Shown: positions 36,001 through 42,771, numbered from the stretch's first letter. The stretch: DNA of 49,408 bases from Chryseobacterium gleum (GCA_945872795.1 CAMCAZ010000022.1:1-49408), one strand, 5' to 3'. Notes: generated by a model from the sequence alone, not told the origin. Program-made: numbers and translations.

Positions 36001-36110
36001 TTTCCGAACAGCTGACAGTTCCGGTGGGAGATATTCTTCCCGGGGTGTACTTCCTCACGGTGGAGACCGGTGAGCTGAACAGGACCTTCAAGCTACCGGT
36101 GGTCCGGTAG
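30009..36110 (+). CDS. giant secreted multidomain adhesin, paralogue 4 of the T9SS-type family (2033 aa)
   Basis: The signal segment AWMSMLFIGLVGGATAQ sits at about 35-51; an in-frame ATG at 30108 would give a compact signal peptide, while 30009 adds 33 residues. Order: Gly/Ser/Asn-rich domain (about 74-257) with runs of glycine; a GEVED-like domain containing WIDWNQNLVFDANEEYNLG (about 263-407); Ig-like region; two PPC-like domains (about 508-650 and 651-787); a calcium-loop and Cys-rich segment with DADGDGFGDP and CGCGNPEPGMSCDDGN (about 871-954); then the family module from about 955. Here the module has four canonical SprB-like repeats (about 1578-1864) instead of one, a PKD domain (LWSFGDGST) and a C-terminus ending PGVYFLTV...KLPVVR. 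Presumably exported by T9SS and involved in surface adhesion or motility; the substrate is unknown. Confidence 0.85.
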   Translation: MQRKGTHSYSGPTAGIRPIEQWRCILDRAQRTAMAWMSMLFIGLVGGATAQVSQTYSSNATWTAPPGVTQVTVECWGGGGRGGSTSNNGTETGGGGGGAYARKILTVVPGTNYAVSVGAGSTSTSAGGDSHFINASTVMAKGGNSVGSNSATGASGGSASSSVGDVKFSGGNGANGSNGNNGGGGGSSAGTAANGVTATSSTGASAPTGGGSGGNGRTFSNGNGSAGSSPGGGGGGVRSANTDSRTGGAGGTGQVVITYAAYCIPTATMDDATGLTNVSFNTISSSSTGTPAYTDFLSTSTTVVTGTSYTLSARVNTAGNYTVNTKAWIDWNQNLVFDANEEYNLGAATNVTDGSTSLSPVSIAVPATAVVGTTRMRVRATYNTAPTACGNQSYSETEDYSVIVQAPSACSGTPAAGTAASSAASPCAGINFNLSASGLSVSTGISYQWQRSTNGGSTWDNIASATNATATVSISATTSFRIRTTCSNGGLQAFSTPVVVTENTTPSCVGEDCNSATTIPVAASLAACSYTSVPSGSAQNGPVGNCSNSTGNTPDDDRWVKFVAPSGGSKLVITTTAGSNNDWIMELWDGCSGSKLACNDDANAYMPQIELCQFQYTAGQTYYVRLWTYAAGGAGSTCNLCIYQAAACPAPPANDMCVDPASLAFQTSGNCPANQTAGTTVSATAGPNQTPTCDAFGVINDVWYSVTTNASTAQMQLRIASTSGTHEAALYSAVTCGTVATEVGCYTPINGNQGPINVSPNTTYRIRVWSNPGAAGAFNICASSLCTTPPSATISYAGSPFCSTGATASVTSTGTSGGAYTASPAGLSINSGTGLVTLGTSTPGTYTVTYTVAASGACAQFQTTASITINAATTWYADADGDGFGDPAVTQQACTQPNGYVGNNTDGCPNDASKAAPGNCGCGNPEPGMSCDDGNAATGNDVVNASCVCAGTPIMLYSIGTGNFTDGNIWSFTQGGPPAGVYPVGHDMMVVSGTAITVSGQQLVSNLTVQSGATLSFPVSEVLLSATGSTVVLDGDVTGDGVLSLDGQSATTLTRTTGVLNITNLTISCPQGVTAIGAFNVLGTLQLADGNFNAAAASVTLRSTANGTGRLGPVAAGASYSGNMKSERFIPGGATNWRLLGSPVVGATVNDWKDDFFMAGFPGSHYPNFYSGGQLWPSVRKYDETVSSSDLNAGLVGVVNVSETLQVGRGYANWSGDSNSGTQPFVVDVTGPPVIATSPITLPMTYTNSGTIGADGWNMVSNPLPSPILFSGITRGAGVLNNYYIYNPANGNSGVWNGALGIGTNGANGILQSAQGFWLKAVGPDVTVTVGENAKVANQTGGAFGGSEQAQLAMVRLQLRGLSGTFNDEVVVVFGSDLEDSEKLAFGHSGAPGIATRDSAGRFLSIDVQAATNEAISVPVLVRGGAAGTYSISVSQLEMLAGMSCVVLEDLVTGVRTPLVDGASYSFALPATAGVLTERFRLHVSAPVSRTLVDATCHGLANGEAQVLLPGGTSEEVIWMTANNQVLLEQQMVDGVASITGLVAGNYNVSVATGGECPIIVGSFSIDQPPVLELLTEVRAPRCADATDGAIAVDVLGGVEPYSYGWSDGSALDSVTVGAGQHSVLVTDANGCTSQTLVTVVAPAAIEAQAAITQVSCPDNADGVVSVSVSGGVAPHELLWSNGTVGPVLVGGSDVYQLTITDANGCSLDEEHYIPAPAAIALQATITPVSCNGLADGTIGVGVTGGTQPLQFAWSTGAQDPLIVGAAGSYELLLTDAQGCTEQASFNIPGPAALVIDQQTVPASCQAAADGQASVLVAGGVAPYEVAWSTGSQEPVITVAPGTYTATVTDMNGCETAVEVIVGSLNGPVAGIGPVESFVSVGSSIQFISTATNAGAHLWSFGDGSTSTITDPVHAYLQAGIYTVTQSVGSGPCASVATTSVNVELTTAMAEAAATEGISATVAAGSFVIRFAGTHGAANIRVHDASGKLCHSMEHRVVSEQLTVPVGDILPGVYFLTVETGELNRTFKLPVVR

Positions 36111-36134
36111 ACACCGCTGGCTGTATGACATGTG

Positions 36135-36164
36135 GCGGGGCCGTCTCTCACGAGGCGGCCCCGC
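36135..36164 (+). terminator. hairpin after paralogue 4
   Basis: GCGGGGCCG (36135-36143) pairs with CGGCCCCGC (36156-36164). No clear T-run follows, so the termination strength is uncertain. Confidence 0.6.
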
Positions 36165-36215
36165 TGCGTTCAGGCCCGATACCGCAATGCCTGCTCACCC
36201 TGGGGCGGTGGTGAT

Positions 36216-36223
36216 TAGATTTG
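36216..36223 (+). promoter_or_regulatory. -7 box for the small lipoprotein gene
   Basis: TAGATTTG is a perfect match to TAnnTTTG and ends 7 nt before the ATG at 36231. Confidence 0.65.
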
Positions 36224-36230
36224 CCACGAT

Positions 36231-36917
36231 ATGCACATCAAGATCATCCCTCTTTTCTTCCTGCTGGTCTTGTTCACCGGCTGCCTCACCATCGAAGAGC
36301 AGTACACCTTCAAGCGGGATGGCAGCGGCACCATGACCTACGTGGTGGACCTCAGCGAGATGGGTGAGATGATGAAGAGCCTGGAGGGCATGAGCGAGGC
36401 TGCCGGCGAGACCGATGGCTCGGAGAAGCCCGAGATGATGGAGCTGGAGGAGGAGGCCAAGGCACTGAAGGCCATTCCCGGCATCAGCAAGGTGAAGGTC
36501 TCCACAAAGAAGGAATGGATCCGCAGCATCACCTTCGCCTTCAAGGACCTGAACGCCCTGAATGAAGGGCTGAACACCCTGATGCCGGACAGCACGGGTG
36601 TGAAGCACACTTTCTTTGCCTGGGACGGCAACACCCTGGTGCGCACCAGCAACCGCTTTGCCAATGAGCTGGGCGCGAGCATGGGCGAGGCGGGGAGCAG
36701 CGAGGAAGGGGAGGAGGGCATGGACATGGGCATGCTGTTGGGCACCATGAAGTACAAGTACTCCTTCAAGTTCGCGGACGATATCGGCACCACCACGTCC
36801 GCCGAGGGAGTGAACAAGGAGGAAGTGAGCGCGCGTGAGGTGAAGCTGGACACCGATTGGGGCGTCATCGCCAAGGACCAGCACGCCCTCGATCTCCGCA
36901 TTCAGCTGAACAAGTGA
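36231..36917 (+). CDS. small lipoprotein of unknown function (228 aa)
   Basis: The N-terminus MHIKIIPLFFLLVLFTGC is a clear lipoprotein signal with Cys18 as the lipidated residue. The start is backed by a perfect -7 box 7 nt upstream. The mature protein has an early motif YTFKRDGSGTMTYVVDLSEM, typical of small Bacteroidota envelope lipoproteins of unknown function, then an acidic Met/Glu-rich helix (about 45-85), an alpha/beta part and another acidic linker (about 150-165). No catalytic motif is visible. It ends 20 bp before the HD gene start, and the two are probably one transcript. Confidence 0.85.
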   Translation: MHIKIIPLFFLLVLFTGCLTIEEQYTFKRDGSGTMTYVVDLSEMGEMMKSLEGMSEAAGETDGSEKPEMMELEEEAKALKAIPGISKVKVSTKKEWIRSITFAFKDLNALNEGLNTLMPDSTGVKHTFFAWDGNTLVRTSNRFANELGASMGEAGSSEEGEEGMDMGMLLGTMKYKYSFKFADDIGTTTSAEGVNKEEVSAREVKLDTDWGVIAKDQHALDLRIQLNK

Positions 36918-36937
36918 TCGACCTGCAACCCCTTCCG

Positions 36938-37411
36938 ATGGACCACCTGTTGGAGACCGCCATCCGACTGGCCGCCAAGGTCCACAAAGGCCAGGTGGAC
37001 CGTTTCGGGAAGCCGTACATCCTGCATGTGATGCGCGTGATGATGCGGGGCCATGACTTCGATGAGCAGGTGCTCGGTGCCCTTCATGATGTGCTGGAGC
37101 GTTCCAGCCTCACCATGGCCGACCTGGAGAAGAAGGGCTTTTCGCCCCGCATACTCAAGGGCATGGTGCACATCACCCGGATCCCGGAGGAGACCTACGA
37201 GCAGTACATCGACCGGGTGATGGAGGACAACCTCGCGATCAGGGTGAAGCTGCACGACCTGGCCGACAAGATGGACCTGCTGCATGTGGAGCAACTGGAC
37301 CCTTCGGACCTGAAGCGCTACAACAAGCAGCTGGCGGCCTACCACCGCATGAAGCGCATGGTACAGGAGGCCAAGGCCAACATGGCCCTGCAGCCCGTGC
37401 GCCGTCCCTGA
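36938..37411 (+). CDS. small HD-domain hydrolase, RelA/SpoT-type (157 aa)
   Basis: The protein matches the short HD_4-type family related to the hydrolase domain of RelA/SpoT. Motifs are HKGQVDRFGKPYILH (first His region), ALHDVLERS (the HD pair) and VKLHDLADKMDLL (the last metal Asp). Compared with the usual HDVVED and K-L-x-D-x-x-x-N pattern, the Asp after the Glu is Arg (HDVLER) and the Asn is Lys. The metal-binding His, His-Asp and Asp are kept, so hydrolase activity is possible but substrate handling may differ. There is no synthetase domain. The ATG at 36938 is preferred over a GTG at 36914. Alarmone hydrolysis is only a family-based guess. A 54-nt relic of a homologue lies at 27079. 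Confidence 0.8.
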   Translation: MDHLLETAIRLAAKVHKGQVDRFGKPYILHVMRVMMRGHDFDEQVLGALHDVLERSSLTMADLEKKGFSPRILKGMVHITRIPEETYEQYIDRVMEDNLAIRVKLHDLADKMDLLHVEQLDPSDLKRYNKQLAAYHRMKRMVQEAKANMALQPVRRP

Positions 37412-37484
37412 GCCCCGCTTTCCGGCCCTGCGGCCTGCCGACCGGACATGGTGCCGCTCAGGGAAGTCCGATCGGAAGGACCTT

Positions 37485-37492
37485 TACCTTCG
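37485..37492 (+). promoter_or_regulatory. -7 box for the DPP III gene
   Basis: TACCTTCG fits the TAnnTT(T/C)G form and lies 24 nt before the ATG at 37517. Confidence 0.45.
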
Positions 37493-37516
37493 CCGGATAA
37501 CCCCTTCAACGTTCCC

Positions 37517-39556
37517 ATGCGATCCATAGCTCTTGCACTGCTGGCAGCGCCACTGTTCGTGGCCTGCGGCGACCATGCCGATGGCGGCAAGGCACCCGCC
37601 AACGACACCACGGCCGTGGTCGATACCTTCCAGTGGGAGGTGGACCAGTTCGCCGATGTGCGTGTTCTGCGCTACCAGGTCCCCGGATGGGACCAACTGA
37701 GCCTGCAGCAGAAGCAACTGTGCTACTACCTGAACATGGCCGGCCTTGCCGGTCGTGACATCATGTGGGACCAGAACTACCGCCACAACCTGAAGATCCG
37801 CCGCGCGCTGGAGGCCATCCTGGCCAACGACAAGGTGCAGCGCACGGGTGCCGACTGGGACAACTTCCTGGTCTATGCCAAGCAGGTGTTCTTCAGCAAT
37901 GGCATCCACCACCACTACAGCAACGACAAGCACGCTCCCGCCTTTTCGCAGACCTACTTCGAAGGGCTGTTGAAGGAGAGCGGTGCCACCCTCGCGCCCG
38001 AGGTCCTCGCGGCCATCTTCGATCCCACGGTGGATGCGAAGAAGGTGAGCCTCGATGCCACGAAGGACCCCATCCTTGCCAGCGCTGTGAACTTTTATGG
38101 CGATGACATCAACATGAAGGAGGTGGAACTGTTCTACGCCGCCATGGAGAAGAAGGGTGATCCGCGGCCACTGAGCTACGGCATCAACAGTCGCCTGGTG
38201 CGCGGCAAGGACGGCCAGCTGATGGAGCAGGTCTACAAGGTGGATGGACTCTACGGTACAGCGCTTGCCGAGAGCGTGATGTGGCTGGAGAAGGCCGTGT
38301 CCGTGGCTGAGAACCCCCAGCAGAAGGCGGCCTTGGAACTGTTGATCGCATACTACCGCACCGGAGACCTGAAGACCTGGGACGACTTCAACGTGGCCTG
38401 GGTGAAGGACACCGCGAGCACCGTGGATTACATCCTTGGGTTCGTGGAGGTGTACAACGACCCCATCGGCAAGCGCGGCAGCTACGAGGCCATCGTGGAG
38501 GTGAACGATCCGGAGGCCAGCAGGAACATGGCCATGATCATGGAGAACGCCCAGTGGTTCGAGGACAATTCCCCCCTGTTGCCCGAGCACAAGAAAGAGA
38601 ACGTGGTGGGCATCACCTACCGCTTCATCAACACCGTGGGCGAGGCCGGTGATGCAGCGCCAAGCACCCCGGTGGGCGTGAACCTGCCCAATGCCGATTG
38701 GATCCGGGCGGAACACGGCAGCAAGAGCGTGAGCTTGGGCAACATCAGCGAGGCCTACGAAAAGAGCAGCGGCCAGAGCAGCCTCGAGGTGTTCTGCCAC
38801 GATGCCGAGGAGATCGAACGCGCCAAGCTGCACAGCAGCCTGGCCGGCAAGCTGCACACGGCCCTGCACGAGGTGGTGGGCCATGCATCGGGCAAGCTGG
38901 AACCCGGTATCGCCGGTACCGATGTCACGCTGAAGACCTACGCCAGCACCCTGGAAGAAGGCCGCGCCGACCTGGTGGCCCTGTACTTCATCATGGACCC
39001 CAAGCTGGTGGAACTGGGCGTGATGCCGAGCCTCGAAGTGGGCAGGGCTGAGTACGATGGCTACATCCGCAACGGTCTCCTCGCGCAGTTGCGTCGCATC
39101 AAATTGGGCAAGGATGTGGAGGAGGCCCACATGCGCAACCGGATGTGGGTGAGCGCCTGGGTGTATGAGAAGGGTATGGCGGACAGCGTGATCGTGAAGG
39201 TGACGCGCAACGGCGAGACCTACTACGATATCCGCGACTACGAGAAGCTGCGCACGCTCTTCGGCGATCTGCTGCGCGAGACCCAACGCATCAAGAGCCA
39301 GGGCGACTACGAGGCCGGCAAGGCCTTGGTGGAGAACTACGGCGTAAAGGTGGATCAGGCGTTGCATGCCGAAGTGCTCAAGCGTTCGGAGAAGATCAGA
39401 ACGGCGCCGTATTCCGGATTCGTTCAGCCCGAGATGCAGGCCGTGACCGATGCGCAGGGGAACATCACTGACGTGACGCTGAGCTATCCCACCGACTTCA
39501 TCGGTCAGATGCTCCGCTATGGCAAGCTTTACAGCCACCTGCCGGATGTGAACTGA
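37517..39556 (+). CDS. dipeptidyl-peptidase III (M49) lipoprotein
   Basis: DPP III removes dipeptides from the N-terminus of oligopeptides. The zinc motif is HEVVGH at 451-456 (family pattern HEXXGH), followed by ASGKLEPG, and the second motif is EEGRAD at 480-485, supplying the third ligand. Length is 679 residues, close to bacterial DPP III. I chose ATG 37517, because it opens a lipoprotein signal MRSIALALLAAPLFVAC with Cys17; the longer GTG start at 37448 would bury this signal. The protein is therefore predicted to act at the envelope, unlike the cytosolic eukaryotic enzyme. It has its own -7-like box and ends in a strong hairpin shared with the convergent SGNH gene. Confidence 0.92.
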   Translation: MRSIALALLAAPLFVACGDHADGGKAPANDTTAVVDTFQWEVDQFADVRVLRYQVPGWDQLSLQQKQLCYYLNMAGLAGRDIMWDQNYRHNLKIRRALEAILANDKVQRTGADWDNFLVYAKQVFFSNGIHHHYSNDKHAPAFSQTYFEGLLKESGATLAPEVLAAIFDPTVDAKKVSLDATKDPILASAVNFYGDDINMKEVELFYAAMEKKGDPRPLSYGINSRLVRGKDGQLMEQVYKVDGLYGTALAESVMWLEKAVSVAENPQQKAALELLIAYYRTGDLKTWDDFNVAWVKDTASTVDYILGFVEVYNDPIGKRGSYEAIVEVNDPEASRNMAMIMENAQWFEDNSPLLPEHKKENVVGITYRFINTVGEAGDAAPSTPVGVNLPNADWIRAEHGSKSVSLGNISEAYEKSSGQSSLEVFCHDAEEIERAKLHSSLAGKLHTALHEVVGHASGKLEPGIAGTDVTLKTYASTLEEGRADLVALYFIMDPKLVELGVMPSLEVGRAEYDGYIRNGLLAQLRRIKLGKDVEEAHMRNRMWVSAWVYEKGMADSVIVKVTRNGETYYDIRDYEKLRTLFGDLLRETQRIKSQGDYEAGKALVENYGVKVDQALHAEVLKRSEKIRTAPYSGFVQPEMQAVTDAQGNITDVTLSYPTDFIGQMLRYGKLYSHLPDVN

Positions 39557-39612
39557 GGCGGGCAGGCGCAGTGCTTCCGTGCCGCTCGGCACCGGGTCGC
39601 GCAAGGTCCCAA

Positions 39613-39658
39613 CAAGCAGAACCCCCACTTGGCCGGCGCCGGGTGGGGGTTCTGCTTG
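39613..39658. terminator. bidirectional hairpin between convergent genes
   Basis: CAAGCAGAACCCCCAC and GTGGGGGTTCTGCTTG form a perfect 16-bp stem with a 14-nt GC-rich loop. It sits between the DPP III gene (+) and the SGNH gene (-). T-runs are poor on both sides. Confidence 0.8.
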
Positions 39659-39711
39659 CCTGGCAGCGGCTCAACGCATGTGCACGGACGAACTGCTCGG
39701 TTGGCGGCCCA

Positions 39712-40635
39712 TCACTGGTCCTGCTCCAGGCTCCAGCGGGTGAACAGCTCGGCGCCTTCCCGGTCGAAGTGGTCCGCATCGCAGAACAGGCTGTCCGGCC
39801 ACTGGCGGACGTGGGCATCCACCAGACGGTGCCCCAAGGGCAGCAGAATGCTGCCAAGGCGCGCCACGTGGGCTTGTGCGACCGCTTCCCCTTCGGAAGT
39901 GCGCAGGCCATCACGGTGCGGTGAGCAGATCACCAGGAACTCCACCTGTTCGGAGCGGAGGAAGCGAGCGAGGTCCTGGAAGGCCTTGTAGCGGTCCTCA
40001 TCGATCTCCTCGGCAGCGGGGATCGGCTCGTTATAGCGACCGGGATGGATGCTCTGGTCGGGCACGCTGAGCGCTGCACCGCCATAGGCATCGAAGCCCA
40101 GGTACTCATAGTTGGCCGCGTCGTGGAAACGGATGCGGTTCGCACTCATCTGGCGCAGGTAGTAGGGCGCGTTCCAATGGGTGAGGTAGGGTCCGATGCC
40201 ACCGGGTGAACGGAGGTGTTCCGCGATCGCGGCCGTATACTTGTCCGTCATGGTCGATACGGGTGTGAAGTCCACCAGGTTGCTCACCATGATCACCTGG
40301 CGTGGGCGCAGATGGCGCACCAGCGGAGGTGCCATCCGGCTGACCGCCAGCGCGCCGATCCCCCAGGCCCCGGCGTTCACGTAATGGGTGGTCCCGAAGT
40401 GCTCCACCACCGGGCCCGATGCCAGGTTGTTCAAGGTCATCGAGGATCCCAGCGCCAGCACGTCCACGTTGCGCTGCCCGCTGAGCGCCACCCGGTGCAC
40501 CTTCTCGTTCACCGAGATGTTGGAGGTGATGGGCGGCGCCGGGAAGGTGTCCCATCCCCATGCCACGTAAAGCGCCACACCGATCACGATGGGCAGCGCC
40601 CTGAGCGCACTTTGGCGGAGGAAGCGCAGCACCAT
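39712..40635 (-). CDS. SGNH-like partner of an MBOAT O-acyltransferase
   Basis: A 307-residue protein with one N-terminal membrane helix (about 9-26, ALRALPIVIGVALYVAWG) and an exported SGNH-hydrolase-like domain. Block I is DVLALGSSMTLNNL with the candidate nucleophile Ser, and the last block is DADHFDREG with the Asp-His pair. This is the layout of AlgJ/AlgX/DltD-type partners of MBOAT proteins, which complete transfer of acyl groups to polysaccharides or other envelope glycans. The ATG at 40635 overlaps the stop of the upstream MBOAT gene by one base (TGATG), showing translational coupling. The longer frame upstream is MBOAT sequence read in another frame. The acceptor molecule is unknown. 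Confidence 0.85.
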   Translation of the reverse strand: MVLRFLRQSALRALPIVIGVALYVAWGWDTFPAPPITSNISVNEKVHRVALSGQRNVDVLALGSSMTLNNLASGPVVEHFGTTHYVNAGAWGIGALAVSRMAPPLVRHLRPRQVIMVSNLVDFTPVSTMTDKYTAAIAEHLRSPGGIGPYLTHWNAPYYLRQMSANRIRFHDAANYEYLGFDAYGGAALSVPDQSIHPGRYNEPIPAAEEIDEDRYKAFQDLARFLRSEQVEFLVICSPHRDGLRTSEGEAVAQAHVARLGSILLPLGHRLVDAHVRQWPDSLFCDADHFDREGAELFTRWSLEQDQ

Positions 40636-42083
40636 CAGAACTGGAAATAGATGAACGATGCCGTGGTGATCGGGGCGTAGGCGATGATCAGTGCCACCAC
40701 CCCGTAGTAGATGGTCCGGCGCAGCCATCGTGGGGCGAGGCCATCCAGTTGAAGACCATGCTGTCTTCCACGGGCCACCCACTCCAGGGTGAACAGCACC
40801 GCCAGGCAGAGGAACACCACCTTCATTTCCTTGGAGAACAGCTTGTCCGGCACGGTGAACAGGCTTTGGGAGAAGATCCCTTCATACACCGATAGAGCGT
40901 CGGGCAGGTCGTTGGCGCGGAAGAAGACCCAGGCCATGCAGGCCAGAAGGAAGGTGCCCGTCATGCCACCGACCTCGCGCAGTGAAGGCAGGTGGCTTCC
41001 TTCCGCCACGATGCCCAGGTTGTGCCGGTTGCGTTCCGACAGGATCAGGGGCAGGAAGTAAAGTCCGTTGAGGAAACCCCAGATCATGAAGTTCCAAGAG
41101 GCGCCGTGCCAGAAGCCGCTCACCACGAAGATGATCATGGCATTGCGTACCTGGAAGAACTTCCCGCCCCGGCTGCCACCCAGCGGGATGTACACATAGT
41201 CGCGGAACCAGGTGCCGAGGCTGATGTGCCAACGGCGCCAGAACTCCGCCATGTCACGGGAGAAATAGGGATATGCGAAGTTCTGCATCAGCTTGAATCC
41301 GAACAGTCGAGCCGTGCCGATCGCAATGTCGGAATAGCCGCTGAAGTCGCCGTAGATCTGGAAGGCGAACAGCGCGGTACCCAGCGCCAGGGTGCTTCCG
41401 CTCATCAGTTCGGGGGCGGAGTAGATCTGGTCCACATACTTGGCACAGGTGTCCGCGATCAGCACCTTCTTGAACAGACCCCAGAGGATCTGGCGCAGTC
41501 CGTCCCAGGCATCGGCGATGACGAAGACCCGTTCGCGTTTGAACTGGGGCATCAGGGAACTGGCCCGTTCAATGGGCCCGGCCACGAGCTGGGGGAAGAA
41601 CAGGACGTAAGCGGAGAAAGCGACCGGATCGCGTGTCGCCTCGATCTGGCGGCGATACACGTCGATGCTGTAGCTCATCGTTTGGAAGGTGTAGAAACTG
41701 ATGCCCACCGGAAGCACCACGTCCAGTGTGCGCATGCCGATGGGAACGCCCATCAGGGAGAAGGCCTCATTGAAGTTGGTGATGAAGAAGTCGTAGTACT
41801 TGAACACGCCCAGGATGCCCAGGTTGGCCACCATGCTGGCGGCGAGCAGCCACTTGCGGCGCGCTGGGGCTTCCGTTCGGTCCAGGGCGATGCCCACGGA
41901 CCAGTCGATCACCGAGCTCAGGAACACCAGCCCCAGAAAACGCCAATCCCACCAGCCGTAGAACAGGATGCTGGCCGCCAGCAGGAAAGCGTTCTGAATG
42001 CGCAGGTCACGGCCGAACACCTTCCAATAGAGCAGGAAGACGATCGGCAGGAAAAGGGCGAAATCGATGGAGTTGAATAACAC
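40635..42083 (-). CDS. MBOAT family O-acyltransferase (AlgI-type)
   Basis: A 482-residue multi-pass membrane protein of the AlgI type. It starts with the family N-terminus LFNSIDFALFLPIVFLLYW from a GTG codon at 42083. Conserved parts are LPVGISFYTFQTMSY, FFPQLVAGPIERA, the SFSDIA-like FSGYSDIAIG, FAYPYFSRDMAEFWRRWHISLGTWFRDYVYIPLGG and the catalytic His326 in SGFWHGASWNF. AlgI-like proteins move acetyl groups from the cytoplasm across the inner membrane to an SGNH partner, which is encoded directly downstream with one base of overlap. The target may be an exopolysaccharide or LPS glycan; no glycosyltransferases are nearby to decide. Confidence 0.95.
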   Translation of the reverse strand: MLFNSIDFALFLPIVFLLYWKVFGRDLRIQNAFLLAASILFYGWWDWRFLGLVFLSSVIDWSVGIALDRTEAPARRKWLLAASMVANLGILGVFKYYDFFITNFNEAFSLMGVPIGMRTLDVVLPVGISFYTFQTMSYSIDVYRRQIEATRDPVAFSAYVLFFPQLVAGPIERASSLMPQFKRERVFVIADAWDGLRQILWGLFKKVLIADTCAKYVDQIYSAPELMSGSTLALGTALFAFQIYGDFSGYSDIAIGTARLFGFKLMQNFAYPYFSRDMAEFWRRWHISLGTWFRDYVYIPLGGSRGGKFFQVRNAMIIFVVSGFWHGASWNFMIWGFLNGLYFLPLILSERNRHNLGIVAEGSHLPSLREVGGMTGTFLLACMAWVFFRANDLPDALSVYEGIFSQSLFTVPDKLFSKEMKVVFLCLAVLFTLEWVARGRQHGLQLDGLAPRWLRRTIYYGVVALIIAYAPITTASFIYFQF

Positions 42084-42374
42084 GCGAAAGCTTGAACGCG
42101 GGAAGGTGGGGGAAAGGTTCCCTGGTCCAGCTGTGCGACCGCAGGGGCCGTGCAGGTACCCATGGGAACGCGATGAAGGGAGTAGGGTCTCCCTTCCGCC
42201 AAGATCATGCCCCCGTGCACGGATGCGGTCCGCCCCCCTGCGCCATAGGTTGGTCGGCGCAGACCTCGGTGTTGGTGCATGTGCTACGCTGGGGCATCCT
42301 TGGTCCGGAGGGGGGGGGCGGTACCCCTCTTTTCCACATGTTCGGTAGCCGAAGGAACCTTTTCCAAGGTAGCG
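42084..42374. other. gene-free spacer upstream of the MBOAT gene
   Basis: No gene or RNA was recognised. A run of nine G (42309-42317) lies in a GGTCCGGAGG context that recurs in weaker form at about 42517, hinting that the duplication described next extends upstream. Confidence 0.4.
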
Positions 42375-42467
42375 CCGTTACAGGGCGTGTCCAAGTAGTT
42401 CAAAGGTCGGTCTGAAGAGTCACGTTGCCCTCGTCCCGTTCATACGGGGCGGGGGCTTCGTGCTTTC
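42375..42467 (+). repeat. 93-nt direct repeat, copy 1, with GC hairpin
   Basis: This segment and 42564-42656 align without gaps at a 189-bp offset with only a handful of mismatches. Both share CCAAGTAGTTCAAAGGTCGG and then a stem in which GCCCTCGTCCCGT pairs with ACGGGGCGGGGGC (13 bp, two G-T wobbles) around a 4-nt loop. It may be a small RNA with a terminator hairpin or a duplicated non-coding element. Confidence 0.75.
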
Positions 42468-42563
42468 CGTAGCCCGGTGCTCGCGGTCGGACCCTGGAGG
42501 AACGGGTGCTGTCGTCGGTCCGGAGGAAAATGATCGAGGTCTTGGAACCTTCCCTTCGAGTTC

Positions 42564-42656
42564 CCGTTACAGGGTGTGTCCAAGTAGTTCAAAGGTCGGT
42601 CTGAAGAGTCACGTCGCCCTCGTCCCGTTCATTCGGGGCGGGGGCTTCGTGCGTTC
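42564..42656 (+). repeat. 93-nt direct repeat, copy 2, with GC hairpin
   Basis: Second copy of the unit at 42375. The differences include a C for T in the hairpin's flank and changed loop bases (TTCATT for TTCATA), but the stem is kept. It lies about 115 bp before tRNA-Leu. Confidence 0.75.
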
Positions 42657-42735
42657 CTTGGGGCGCTGTTCGGTGCTTGGAGAGCGGATCGCGCGCACTT
42701 TTTCGCAGGCGAAAGGTCGCATTGCGATGATCTGC

Positions 42736-42743
42736 TATATTTG
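42736..42743 (+). promoter_or_regulatory. -7 box for tRNA-Leu
   Basis: TATATTTG is a perfect match to TAnnTTTG, 28 nt before the tRNA 5' end. Confidence 0.65.
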
Positions 42744-42771
42744 CGGCCCCTGCAAAGGAAATGTTCCACTT

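Noticed and set aside
42375-42656. CRISPR-like repeat
   Set aside because: Only two copies, each 93 nt, with no regular short spacers and no cas genes.
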